Positions 24,618-32,194 of a stretch of DNA of 43,154 nt are shown piece by piece. Every line of letters starts with the position of its first letter. The first letter of the stretch is position 1. Source of the stretch: CAIWAH01 sp043755815 (lineage in GTDB: Bacteria > Verrucomicrobiota > Verrucomicrobiia > Limisphaerales > UBA9464); contig JAYUSF010000230.1 of NCBI GenBank assembly GCA_043755815.1, positions 1 to 43,154 of the forward strand, given 5' to 3'. A model generated the notes under the pieces. The model did not search any database. It had not been told where the DNA came from and was given only the letters and a program-made list of their open reading frames with translations. A program made the translations under genes and the position numbers.

Positions 24618-25547
24618 TCAGCCAACGACCTGAATGGGCGAACCTTGGGCGGGCACGAAGGTCTTTGATCCCGAGCGGTAGTCCTCCCGCACCTCGGCCC
24701 AATGCGAATGGTCCAGCAATGTGACGACGGTTGTTTCGCCCGGTTCGCCGATATCCAGGCCGTAGTCGAACTGAAGACCGCCAAGTTCCGTCAGCAGGTA
24801 ACGGGCGTGCAGCTTTTCGCCGCCGGGGAGGCGATGCCAGAAATGGACTGTGACGGAAACATTGCTGGGCAGCGATTGCTCCAAACTACGCCGGCAGTTG
24901 TAAGTCCTCGTCGTTTGATCTGAGGAATTTTCGGCCGCTCTCGTGTGCAGTTCGCAACGTTGCCACGGCTTTCCTCGCCCAGCGCCTGCGACGAATTCGA
25001 TTACGGAATTCATGAATCGGGGTTCCGTCGCATTGAAGTTGGGTTCTACCAGCACCAATTCCTTCGAGTTGAGCAGCAATAGGCGGGCGCATTCCGTCAG
25101 CGCGACGGTGGTGCGGGGCACCTTTGCCTGCCGTTCCGCCTTCCACGGTGCGGAATCTGGATCGAAGTCGCCCGCAACCAAGACCCCATTGGCCGGCGCC
25201 GGACAGGACTCCGGTCTCACAATGATTCCGGCAAACGGCTGGCGGGTCTGGTGTGCCCACGCGTTCTTCAGCCAAGTCATGTCGGGTGACGGGTCAAAGG
25301 CCCGGCCTCCGGCACTGCAAAACCGGTCTCGTGCGGCCGCGATTCTGTCGCAGATGGACTTGGCCTTGGCGGGATCAATCAGCCCCTTCTTTTCCCGGTC
25401 AGCGACCAACTCATAGAGAGTTTTTCTCCACTTCGAAGGAAACTCCGAAATCAAGCGGCCCTGACTGACGCCGAACTGGTGGAACAGTTCCCGGAAGTGC
25501 TGCCAGGTCGCCATGACTTCTGGTTCGACGGCGAACTCCCGGATCAC
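24618..25547 (-). CDS. Uncharacterised 309-residue protein with possible PLD-like/MIT_C-like C-terminus, partner of the DUF3696 ATPase
   Basis: I do not recognise the family firmly. Residues about 1-100 are helical and charged (FPSKWRKTLYELVADREKKG). From about residue 150 the pattern of a phospholipase-D-like fold can be seen: a strand with LVLVEPNFNATEPRF, like the 'lidPyf' strand of PLD-like proteins, then KLHARYLLTELGGLQFDYGLD near residue 255. The latter resembles the HxR...G..i..GxGLD pattern of MIT C-terminal-type PLD domains; no canonical HKD is present. It overlaps the upstream ATPase gene by 4 nt, so the two are coupled, and it is the last gene of the six-gene defence operon. It could be the effector or sensor of an ATPase-based defence module. 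The fold assignment is inference. Confidence 0.6.
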   Translation of the reverse strand: MIREFAVEPEVMATWQHFRELFHQFGVSQGRLISEFPSKWRKTLYELVADREKKGLIDPAKAKSICDRIAAARDRFCSAGGRAFDPSPDMTWLKNAWAHQTRQPFAGIIVRPESCPAPANGVLVAGDFDPDSAPWKAERQAKVPRTTVALTECARLLLLNSKELVLVEPNFNATEPRFMNSVIEFVAGAGRGKPWQRCELHTRAAENSSDQTTRTYNCRRSLEQSLPSNVSVTVHFWHRLPGGEKLHARYLLTELGGLQFDYGLDIGEPGETTVVTLLDHSHWAEVREDYRSGSKTFVPAQGSPIQVVG

Positions 25548-27262
25548 GGCAGGTCCTCCAGTCGCTCCGCGAAGAAGCCGCCGGGCCAGGGACGGCCGAA
25601 GTCACCGTCGGGTGTCACCGGCATTTCGATGACCTCGGCACCGTTCTCGCCGGGTTGCACGTAGAGCACCGACAGGTCTTCCGGCCGAACCGGCGGCAAA
25701 CCGGGAGGCAGCGTGCCCTCGGTGGTTTCGCGCACGCGCCGGAGGAGGCGCAGAATCAAGTGCTCGCTGTGGGTTTCGAGGAGGAAGGTGTTGCGCTGCT
25801 CTCCCAACGCCGACTGGATGAACACGTCGCCCAGTTCGGCCTGGAGCGCCGGGTGCAGGTGGATTTCGGGCTGTTCGATGGCGACCAGGCGTTCCTTGTC
25901 GGCGTAGGCGTGGACGAGGACAGGGAGAACTTGACTGATGCCCACCCCGACGTCGCGGTGCGAAACGACCGTTCGCGTCCGCTGATCCACCAGCACCAAC
26001 TCATCCAGCCGGTCCAGCGATTCGTCCTTTTCCATTTGGCTGACCAGCACCTCCGTCAGCGCATCCCCGTCCAACCGTGTCGATCCGTGGGCTTCGATTT
26101 CGTCTTCCAAAGTCAGCGCCAGCGAGGTTTCCGCCTGCCGGGGCGAAATGAACCGCCGGACTTCCAACTGATACCGCGTCTGCAGTTTGTCGGAGCCGCC
26201 CAGCCAGCCGTTGATCCGTTCCCGTAGCCCGGTGTTTCGACGCACGGCGTCCCAAGCGTAACCGCCACCCGCCGTCCAGTTCCGGTCATGGTCGTCCATG
26301 CCGGCCAGGTGTCGCGGCGGGCACGACCGCAAGGGGCCCAGGTAACTCAGTTGCCCCAATGACGACGCCAGCGACGCTTCGACCGTCTCCAGCAGTTCGC
26401 TCAACGCCCGGGGCAGAAACATGTGGAGCGCCGACGTGAGGTCCTCCGCGCGGGTCGCCCGGCCCAGCGCGGCCAAGGCCCCGTCGCCTTCCTTTGAAGC
26501 GGCACTCAACCGCACCCGCACGGGCAGCAATCTTCCCTTGTCCAAGGCCAGCTCGCTCAGCATGTCCGCCAAAGCCTTGCGGGCGGTCGCCTGATCCTCC
26601 CCGGTGACCTGTTGGGACGTGGTGTAGGAAAGCACCAATGCTTCGATCCACTGACCGAAGGCCGGATGTTCGGTGTTCAGGCGGTCGATGCGGAACTCCG
26701 AAGTCGTCAGTTGGGAATACTGCTTTCGGATGGCGGCAACCCATTCGGCGCTGCCGGCACCGGCAGTGGCCTCGTGGATCCCGGCAATGCCCAAGGCCAA
26801 TCCCTCCGGCGTGCGATGGCTGATCGTCAGCAGGTCGGTGCCGCCCAAGCTGATCACCGAGCGGATGATGCGTGGTCGCCCTTCCCGCAGGGGACGACCG
26901 ACGTTGTCCACCTCGCAGCCAACGGTCAGTTCCACGGCGACGGAATCGGCGAAATCCTTGAGCCAGGCGATTCGCCCGGTGTCCAAGCCGCCCAGTTCAA
27001 ACCGCATCTCCACGCGGCTTTCGAGGTTGCGACGGTGGACGTAGCAGGCGAAGCCGCCGAGATCCACGCTGTCGCCGCCCACTTCGGTGCGGACGGCGTG
27101 GAACGAACCGGTGTCGAGCGCGTGACGGGAAAGGATTAGACCGTGGATGAGGCTCGATTTGCCGGAGCTGTTCGCGCCGAAGATCAGCGTCAGAGGTTTG
27201 ATGGGCAGCCGCTGGGTGCGGCCAAACGCCTTGAAGTTGCCGAGATGCAGCGAGGTAAGCAT
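25544..27262 (-). CDS. OLD/ABC-like ATPase with C-terminal DUF3696
   Basis: A 572-residue AAA/ABC-type ATPase. The N-terminus LHLGNFKAFG with Walker A GANSSGKSS (residues 29-37) is typical of SMC/RecF/OLD-like ATPases. A long middle region follows, then Walker B LVAIEQPEIHLHPALQAEL and a switch His in ETHSEHLILRLLRR. The C-terminus DFGRPWPGGFFAERLEDL matches DUF3696. Such ATPases are common in antiphage islands paired with a separate effector, here probably the overlapping 309-residue protein. It starts 8 bp after the AlbA_2 protein gene ends. Confidence 0.85.
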   Translation of the reverse strand: MLTSLHLGNFKAFGRTQRLPIKPLTLIFGANSSGKSSLIHGLILSRHALDTGSFHAVRTEVGGDSVDLGGFACYVHRRNLESRVEMRFELGGLDTGRIAWLKDFADSVAVELTVGCEVDNVGRPLREGRPRIIRSVISLGGTDLLTISHRTPEGLALGIAGIHEATAGAGSAEWVAAIRKQYSQLTTSEFRIDRLNTEHPAFGQWIEALVLSYTTSQQVTGEDQATARKALADMLSELALDKGRLLPVRVRLSAASKEGDGALAALGRATRAEDLTSALHMFLPRALSELLETVEASLASSLGQLSYLGPLRSCPPRHLAGMDDHDRNWTAGGGYAWDAVRRNTGLRERINGWLGGSDKLQTRYQLEVRRFISPRQAETSLALTLEDEIEAHGSTRLDGDALTEVLVSQMEKDESLDRLDELVLVDQRTRTVVSHRDVGVGISQVLPVLVHAYADKERLVAIEQPEIHLHPALQAELGDVFIQSALGEQRNTFLLETHSEHLILRLLRRVRETTEGTLPPGLPPVRPEDLSVLYVQPGENGAEVIEMPVTPDGDFGRPWPGGFFAERLEDLP

Positions 27263-27270
27263 GGCGAGGG

Positions 27271-29196
27271 TCAGGTGGAGGAAAGGGGGTTCACCGCCAG
27301 AGCTGCGGCGGACGGTGGCACGGCTTCCGTATAGGCCTGGTCCGGCCGATTGGGGGCTTCAGGAAAACGGTAAAGCAGCCGGCCCGCAGCCACCAAAGGT
27401 TTCACAAACCGCGCCCGGAGCGCCGCCGGATTACGGTCCAACAGGCGGGCCAACTGGTCCACGGTCACAAAATGTCGCCGACACAGGGCCAGGATGGCCC
27501 CGGTAACCACGCTTTCGGCCACGCGACCTTTGCTGGCTACCGGTCCGGCCACCCGCTGCAACGCCAACCATTCCGGCCCGTCTGGGTCCACGGGCGGCCG
27601 GGATTCCGGGAGCAAATGTGCGGAGTCCCCGGCCAAATGTGCGGAGTCTCCGGCGGATTTGTCGGCGGATGGCGGGAACAGGGGCAGCGGGTCTTCGCCC
27701 CGCATCCGGTAGCGGGTCCAGCGGCGGCGGTTATCAGAGGTCAGCAGCCTCCGTTCGCAAAGCCCCGCGAGCATCCGCGAGATGTCGGTGGGATGATCGT
27801 TCGACAGTTGTTGCAGCCGCGCATTGGAAACTTCCCCTTCAATCACGGCCGTTGCCAAAGCCTGCAATTCCGCCGGAGCCATCTGCTCCAGTGCGGAACC
27901 CAACCGCTGACGCAATTCGGTGAGCGTCTCCGCCGGGATCAGGCTGACCATCGGCATTTCCAGCATCACCCGGTCCGGCTGGGCCTGCTCCTGCAGCCGC
28001 GGCGCCCGCCAATGCTGGCTGCGCCAGCCGCTTTGGATCTTGTCGAAGCCCGAGCCCGCGCGTTCGCCGCCGCCGATCATCTGGAACATCTGCTGGAGCA
28101 TCTTGTTGCGGCATTCGCTGACTCCGCCGCGGCGCAGTTGCTCCCACCCCACCAGCAGGGTGCCGGGGTTGCTCAGGATGAAACGGTCCGGCAGGCGTTC
28201 GATGACCACCCCGCCGGGAGCGGTGTAGTCGGCGTGGATCAGGGCGTTGACCAGGGCTTCGCGCAGGGCCTCATGCACGGGCGTATCGTCCGAGCGCACG
28301 CCGTCCCGCAGTTGAAAGGGCACCCGTAGGTCGCGGATCAGCCGGGGCCAGACCCGCTGATAAAACTGGAACAGGTTGGCCTCCCAGGTTCCGTCGGGAT
28401 GCAGGCGGTCCGTCCAACGCCGGTCCGGCTCCAGCTTTTCACGGAAGTCCACATGGTATTGCGGACGCCCCTCGGGTGCCCGGATGGCGGCTTCGCGCCC
28501 AAACATCAGCAAACCCGCCACCGTCAGGCCCTCCCGGCTCCCCACCCGCTCCCGCCGCCAACCGCCAAGCTTTTCCAGCAACTCCTTAGTCTCGAACGCC
28601 AGCCACGGGTGGCCCGGCTTGGTCGCGGAAAACCGCTGGCGGTATTGCTGCAACGACGCGGCATCCAAGTCCGCGAGCGTGTAGCCTTCGAGAATCTGCA
28701 GGTCCGCCGGCTCGGGGGCGGCATCCGCCAGCATCCGGCGGACTTCGTCATCCTGACACCGGTAATCGCCCTCGTGCTGGCGGCGGTAGGTGTTCCCGAG
28801 CGGATTCGGCCCCAGGTGAACCGGCCGTTGGGATCGGGAGGCCCGGGGCACCCGGAGGACGAGGAGATGTGCCCCTGCCCCGCCCACCGGCAAGGTCGTC
28901 ACCTCCCCATTCGTCAGCAGGTTCAGGCTGACCTTGCCCCGGTTGTTGAGGTTGTCCCAAAGCTCCTTTTGGATCTTCGCCAGTGCGGGTCCGGCCAGAC
29001 CATCAAGGTGGACACCGTCCTCCCGTTCCACGGCTCCGAGCAGGATCACGCCGCCGTCGGTCTTCGCCAGGGCGCTGTAAGTTTCCCACAGGCTCCGGGG
29101 CAGGCCGCCCTTGGCGGACTTGAACTCCCAATCACTGGACTCGCCGACCGCGGCGGCGGCCAGCACTTCGTCCAACGTGGGCAGCGGAGCGGGCAT
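27271..29196 (-). CDS. AlbA_2/Schlafen-domain protein with HATPase_c_4 (RecG-like accessory of restriction locus)
   Basis: A 641-residue protein. Residues about 15-130 form an AlbA_2 (Schlafen) domain, seen in SSDWEFKSAKGG and TDGGVILLGAVE. Residues about 330-430 contain an HATPase_c_4 type segment (EALREALVNALIHADYT, then LPDRFILSNPGTLLVGW and GGERAGSGFDKI). The C-terminal third has winged-helix-like regions and a tandem repeat AGDSAHL (27607-27655). Proteins of this architecture are annotated as RecG-like helicases or DNA-binding regulators and often sit in type I restriction loci. Schlafen domains can act as tRNA nucleases, but whether this one does is unknown. It begins 11 bp after hsdS and ends 8 bp before the ATPase gene. 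Confidence 0.82.
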   Translation of the reverse strand: MPAPLPTLDEVLAAAAVGESSDWEFKSAKGGLPRSLWETYSALAKTDGGVILLGAVEREDGVHLDGLAGPALAKIQKELWDNLNNRGKVSLNLLTNGEVTTLPVGGAGAHLLVLRVPRASRSQRPVHLGPNPLGNTYRRQHEGDYRCQDDEVRRMLADAAPEPADLQILEGYTLADLDAASLQQYRQRFSATKPGHPWLAFETKELLEKLGGWRRERVGSREGLTVAGLLMFGREAAIRAPEGRPQYHVDFREKLEPDRRWTDRLHPDGTWEANLFQFYQRVWPRLIRDLRVPFQLRDGVRSDDTPVHEALREALVNALIHADYTAPGGVVIERLPDRFILSNPGTLLVGWEQLRRGGVSECRNKMLQQMFQMIGGGERAGSGFDKIQSGWRSQHWRAPRLQEQAQPDRVMLEMPMVSLIPAETLTELRQRLGSALEQMAPAELQALATAVIEGEVSNARLQQLSNDHPTDISRMLAGLCERRLLTSDNRRRWTRYRMRGEDPLPLFPPSADKSAGDSAHLAGDSAHLLPESRPPVDPDGPEWLALQRVAGPVASKGRVAESVVTGAILALCRRHFVTVDQLARLLDRNPAALRARFVKPLVAAGRLLYRFPEAPNRPDQAYTEAVPPSAAALAVNPLSST

Positions 29197-29207
29197 GGGC
29201 GGTGGGC

Positions 29208-30467
29208 TCAGGCGGGTTGGCCCCGGAGATCGCGGGACTGCTGCTCCATTTCGGCCAGCAGTTCCTTGAGGTGCGCTGCGCGCCAGCGGGCGGTCAATTC
29301 GCCGGTGAAGGCGCGGTGGAGCATGGTTTGGAAAAGTGTGTTCAACGTCGCGCGGCTCCCTTCAGCTTCCGCCTCGATTCGTCGGGCGTCCCGAACGCGC
29401 TGAGCAAACTGTTCCTGAAGTTTCTTTGGCGGATACGGGAGCGCGAATTCCTCAATCTGCTGCTTGTTCAATCCCTGCTGTGCAGCTCGCGAGCGCAAGG
29501 TTTCGATTTGCTGCCAGACCGTTGGATAAAGAAACGCTGCCGTGAACCACTCCGGTTCAGTCGTTGAGTTCGCGGTGCAAATGAGGTCATAGCCGACGAA
29601 CGCGCCATCGAACTCGCTCGGAACAACGGCGCAGTCTCCGGTGTAGGCACCTCGCCGAACGATTATCACCTCGCCCGCTTTGACCCGGCTTCGCTCGATG
29701 CTGTGAGCATCAGCTTCGTCAAAATACACGAGATTCTTGGGGACAAACCGCCCGTGGTCGATGTTGCCGGCACGCAGGAAAGGAATTCCTGACGGCGCAA
29801 ACGGCGGTGGAGTTCCAACCCCGTATCTCACATTGCCAAAAATTTGCGCTCCCTTGGCGATTGGCCATTTGAATGGATTCGCCACCGGCTCGCCGAACAT
29901 TTTGCGGAAGAGCGCGGGGAGGATGCGGGCGGCAAGGGTGTCGGCTTCGGTGCGCTGGTGGCGCAGCGCGTCCGCCTGCTCTAGCAACTCCACGATGCGC
30001 CGCTGCTCGCGCGGCGCGGGAACCGGGAGAACGAGACTTGAATACTCCGCGCCGTTGACGTTGGGCTGGCCCGCGACGCGGCGCTTGCTGTCGAGCCAGC
30101 GTTGATACGGCTCCGATTGCGTGAAGAAGAATGCGAACCGCGGTTCAACGAGTGCACGATTCAGGCGAAAGCGAATCATGTAACCAGCGAAGACGCACGG
30201 TCCGTCAGCACGACTGTAGCAATAGGTTTTGCCCACTGTGTTGCCGCTTCGTGCGAAAAGAAGGTCGCCCTCCTCCAATGCGAATTCACTTTCATCAACA
30301 AGGTCAGCCTCAACCGCCCCATCTGGACGGAGCCTGCCGTCGCTCGAAATGTCGGTGATGCGGACGTAGCGAGGGCGCTTGCCGGAGCGGACCACAGCAG
30401 GAGCGTTGGCACCGTATTGCGGCCCAAGAGTCGAGAGCAGCTTCAACGATGCGAGTGGCCACTTCAC
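29208..30467 (-). CDS. hsdS: Type I restriction-modification specificity subunit HsdS
   Basis: A 419-residue HsdS with two target-recognition domains (about residues 1-150 and 205-340), each followed by a helical conserved region (LPVPAPREQRRIVELLEQAD; ALPYPPKKLQEQFAQRVRDA). It gives the methyltransferase and restriction complexes their bipartite DNA specificity. The two regions are not alike in sequence, so an asymmetric target is expected. Parts of the recognition domains look less GC-rich than the neighbours, usual for exchangeable domains. It overlaps hsdM by 4 nt. Confidence 0.94.
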   Translation of the reverse strand: MKWPLASLKLLSTLGPQYGANAPAVVRSGKRPRYVRITDISSDGRLRPDGAVEADLVDESEFALEEGDLLFARSGNTVGKTYCYSRADGPCVFAGYMIRFRLNRALVEPRFAFFFTQSEPYQRWLDSKRRVAGQPNVNGAEYSSLVLPVPAPREQRRIVELLEQADALRHQRTEADTLAARILPALFRKMFGEPVANPFKWPIAKGAQIFGNVRYGVGTPPPFAPSGIPFLRAGNIDHGRFVPKNLVYFDEADAHSIERSRVKAGEVIIVRRGAYTGDCAVVPSEFDGAFVGYDLICTANSTTEPEWFTAAFLYPTVWQQIETLRSRAAQQGLNKQQIEEFALPYPPKKLQEQFAQRVRDARRIEAEAEGSRATLNTLFQTMLHRAFTGELTARWRAAHLKELLAEMEQQSRDLRGQPA

Positions 30468-32185
30468 CGCTGCGCCTCCACTTCCGCCAAGAGCTTGTCG
30501 AGTCCGGTGACGATTCTCCGCTCCTTCTCTAATGTCTCGCGGATGAGTTCCGCAGGGTCTTCCTCTGGGGTGGCGTCAGCGACCCGCGGCTTGTAGCGGC
30601 CGGCGGCGAGGTTGAAGTCGTTTTCGGCGATGGTTGATGGCTTGGCCCACCAGCACTGGGGGTCCGGCGTGCCGGGTGGCAGTGTCTCCACGGCTTCGAA
30701 GCCCGGTGGCGTCTGGTAGCCGCCCGCCTTGTAGCTCGACCACTGTCGCAACAAGTCGGGCAGGTCGTTCTTGTCCGGCGTCTGGCCGCGTCCGCCACCA
30801 GTGATCTTGTCTGGGTCAAAGCCGTCGTTGCGGACTTCGTAGAACCAGACGCGGCGAGTGCCTAGTGACGAGTGACGGGTGTCAGGTGACAAGGCGTCCG
30901 CCGCCTGTTCCCTCGTCACGCGCTCTTCGTCACCCGTCACCGGTTTCCTGAAGACGAGGATGGCGGTCTTCACGCCGGCGTAGGGTTTGAAGACACCCGC
31001 CGGCAACGAGACGACGGCCAGCAGCTCGTAGTCTGTGACGAGCCGTCGCCGTAGCGCGACGTGGGCGGTGGAGGAGCCAAACAGGAGTCCTTCGGGCACG
31101 ATCACCGCCGCCCGGCCGCCGGGCGCGAGGGAATTCATCACCACTTCGAGGAAGAGGATTTCGCTCTTCTTGGACGTGGTGGCGAGGTCGCCGCGGATGG
31201 ATTCCTTGGGCAGCACGCCGGCGAACGGCGGGTTGGACAGGACGACGCGGTATTTGCGGCGCAGATCCTCGTCGGTCAGCCCGCCCATCTCGGAGAGGGC
31301 GTTGGCGCGCTTCACATGCGCGGCGCGGATGCCGTGCAGGACGAGGTTCATCATCGAGACGCGCATCATCTGCCGGCTGACCTCCCAGCCGTAGATGGAC
31401 TGCTCGAGCACGGCCCAGTTGGGAATCTTTTCGCCCGCGCCCTTGCGCCACGTCTGGAGGTTTGGGATGGCGGCCTTGGCCTCGGCGATGGTCTGGCCGC
31501 GCTTCTCCAGCCATTCCTCCCCGTAGATGGGCACCTCGCGGGGCTGCTCCGAGTATTTGGCGAGGACGTGCTCCACCGCATCAATCAGGAAACCGCCGGT
31601 GCCGGCCGCGGGATCGAACATGGTGTCACCCAAGTCCGGATCGAGCATGGCGACCATGGCGAGGCGGATCTGGCGGGGAGTGCGGAACTGCCCGAGGAGC
31701 GCGCCCTCCATCGTGTTGAGGTAGGTGAGCAGGTATTCGTAGATGTCGCCCTTGACGTCGGTGCCGAGCTTCTTGAACTCGATGCCGTCGAGTTCATCCA
31801 CGACGACCTTGAAGACGTTGGCGTCGTCCACTTCGAGGCGGGCGTCCTGGAAGTAGATGGCGACCTGGGGGTCTTCCTTTCCGAGGCTGGCCATGTAGGG
31901 AAAGACCTCGTCACGGACAAAGTCTCGGAGCGCTGGGCCGCCCTTGAAGCGCCACTGGCTCCAACGATAGCGGGCGGCCTGGTCGGGAAACAGGGAGCGG
32001 CCGGAGCCGTTGGTGGAGTCGCCCATGAGGCGGCGTTGCAGGTCGAGTTCGCTTTCGCGTTCGTCGAGGAGCTTGAGGAAGATGAGGTAGCCAAGCTGCT
32101 CGATGTAGGTGAGCGGGTTGTTCACCCCGCCCGCAAAGAGGGCATTGGTGACACGGTCGAGCTTGGAACGGAGGGCTTGGTCCAT
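30464..32185 (-). CDS. hsdM: Type I restriction-modification DNA methyltransferase HsdM
   Basis: A 573-residue N6-adenine methyltransferase. The N-terminal helical domain (LDRVTNALFAGGVNNPLTYI) is followed by SAM-binding motif I FDPAAGTGGFLIDAV and catalytic motif IV VVLSNPPFAGVL, an NPPF motif. With HsdS it methylates host sites; with HsdR it restricts unmodified DNA. A segment around EERVTREQAADALSPDTRHS interrupts the C-terminal part and is encoded by short repeated and inverted GTGAC words (30864-30941), as if a small repeat had inserted in frame. It lies 9 bp after hsdR. Confidence 0.95.
   Translation of the reverse strand: MDQALRSKLDRVTNALFAGGVNNPLTYIEQLGYLIFLKLLDERESELDLQRRLMGDSTNGSGRSLFPDQAARYRWSQWRFKGGPALRDFVRDEVFPYMASLGKEDPQVAIYFQDARLEVDDANVFKVVVDELDGIEFKKLGTDVKGDIYEYLLTYLNTMEGALLGQFRTPRQIRLAMVAMLDPDLGDTMFDPAAGTGGFLIDAVEHVLAKYSEQPREVPIYGEEWLEKRGQTIAEAKAAIPNLQTWRKGAGEKIPNWAVLEQSIYGWEVSRQMMRVSMMNLVLHGIRAAHVKRANALSEMGGLTDEDLRRKYRVVLSNPPFAGVLPKESIRGDLATTSKKSEILFLEVVMNSLAPGGRAAVIVPEGLLFGSSTAHVALRRRLVTDYELLAVVSLPAGVFKPYAGVKTAILVFRKPVTGDEERVTREQAADALSPDTRHSSLGTRRVWFYEVRNDGFDPDKITGGGRGQTPDKNDLPDLLRQWSSYKAGGYQTPPGFEAVETLPPGTPDPQCWWAKPSTIAENDFNLAAGRYKPRVADATPEEDPAELIRETLEKERRIVTGLDKLLAEVEAQR
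30864..30941. repeat. Repeat-like insert within hsdM
   Basis: Direct GTGAC-type words (AGTGACGAGTGACGGGTG near 30864-30881) face inverted ones (TCGTCACGC near 30913 and CGTCACCCGTCACC near 30929-30941). The pair GTGACGGGTG (30872-30881) and CACCCGTCAC (30931-30940) is a perfect 10-bp inverted repeat. The encoded peptide (TRHSSLGTR-like) resembles translations of dispersed GTGAC repeats. It keeps the frame of hsdM. Confidence 0.55.
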
Positions 32186-32194
32186 GAAGTCAGG

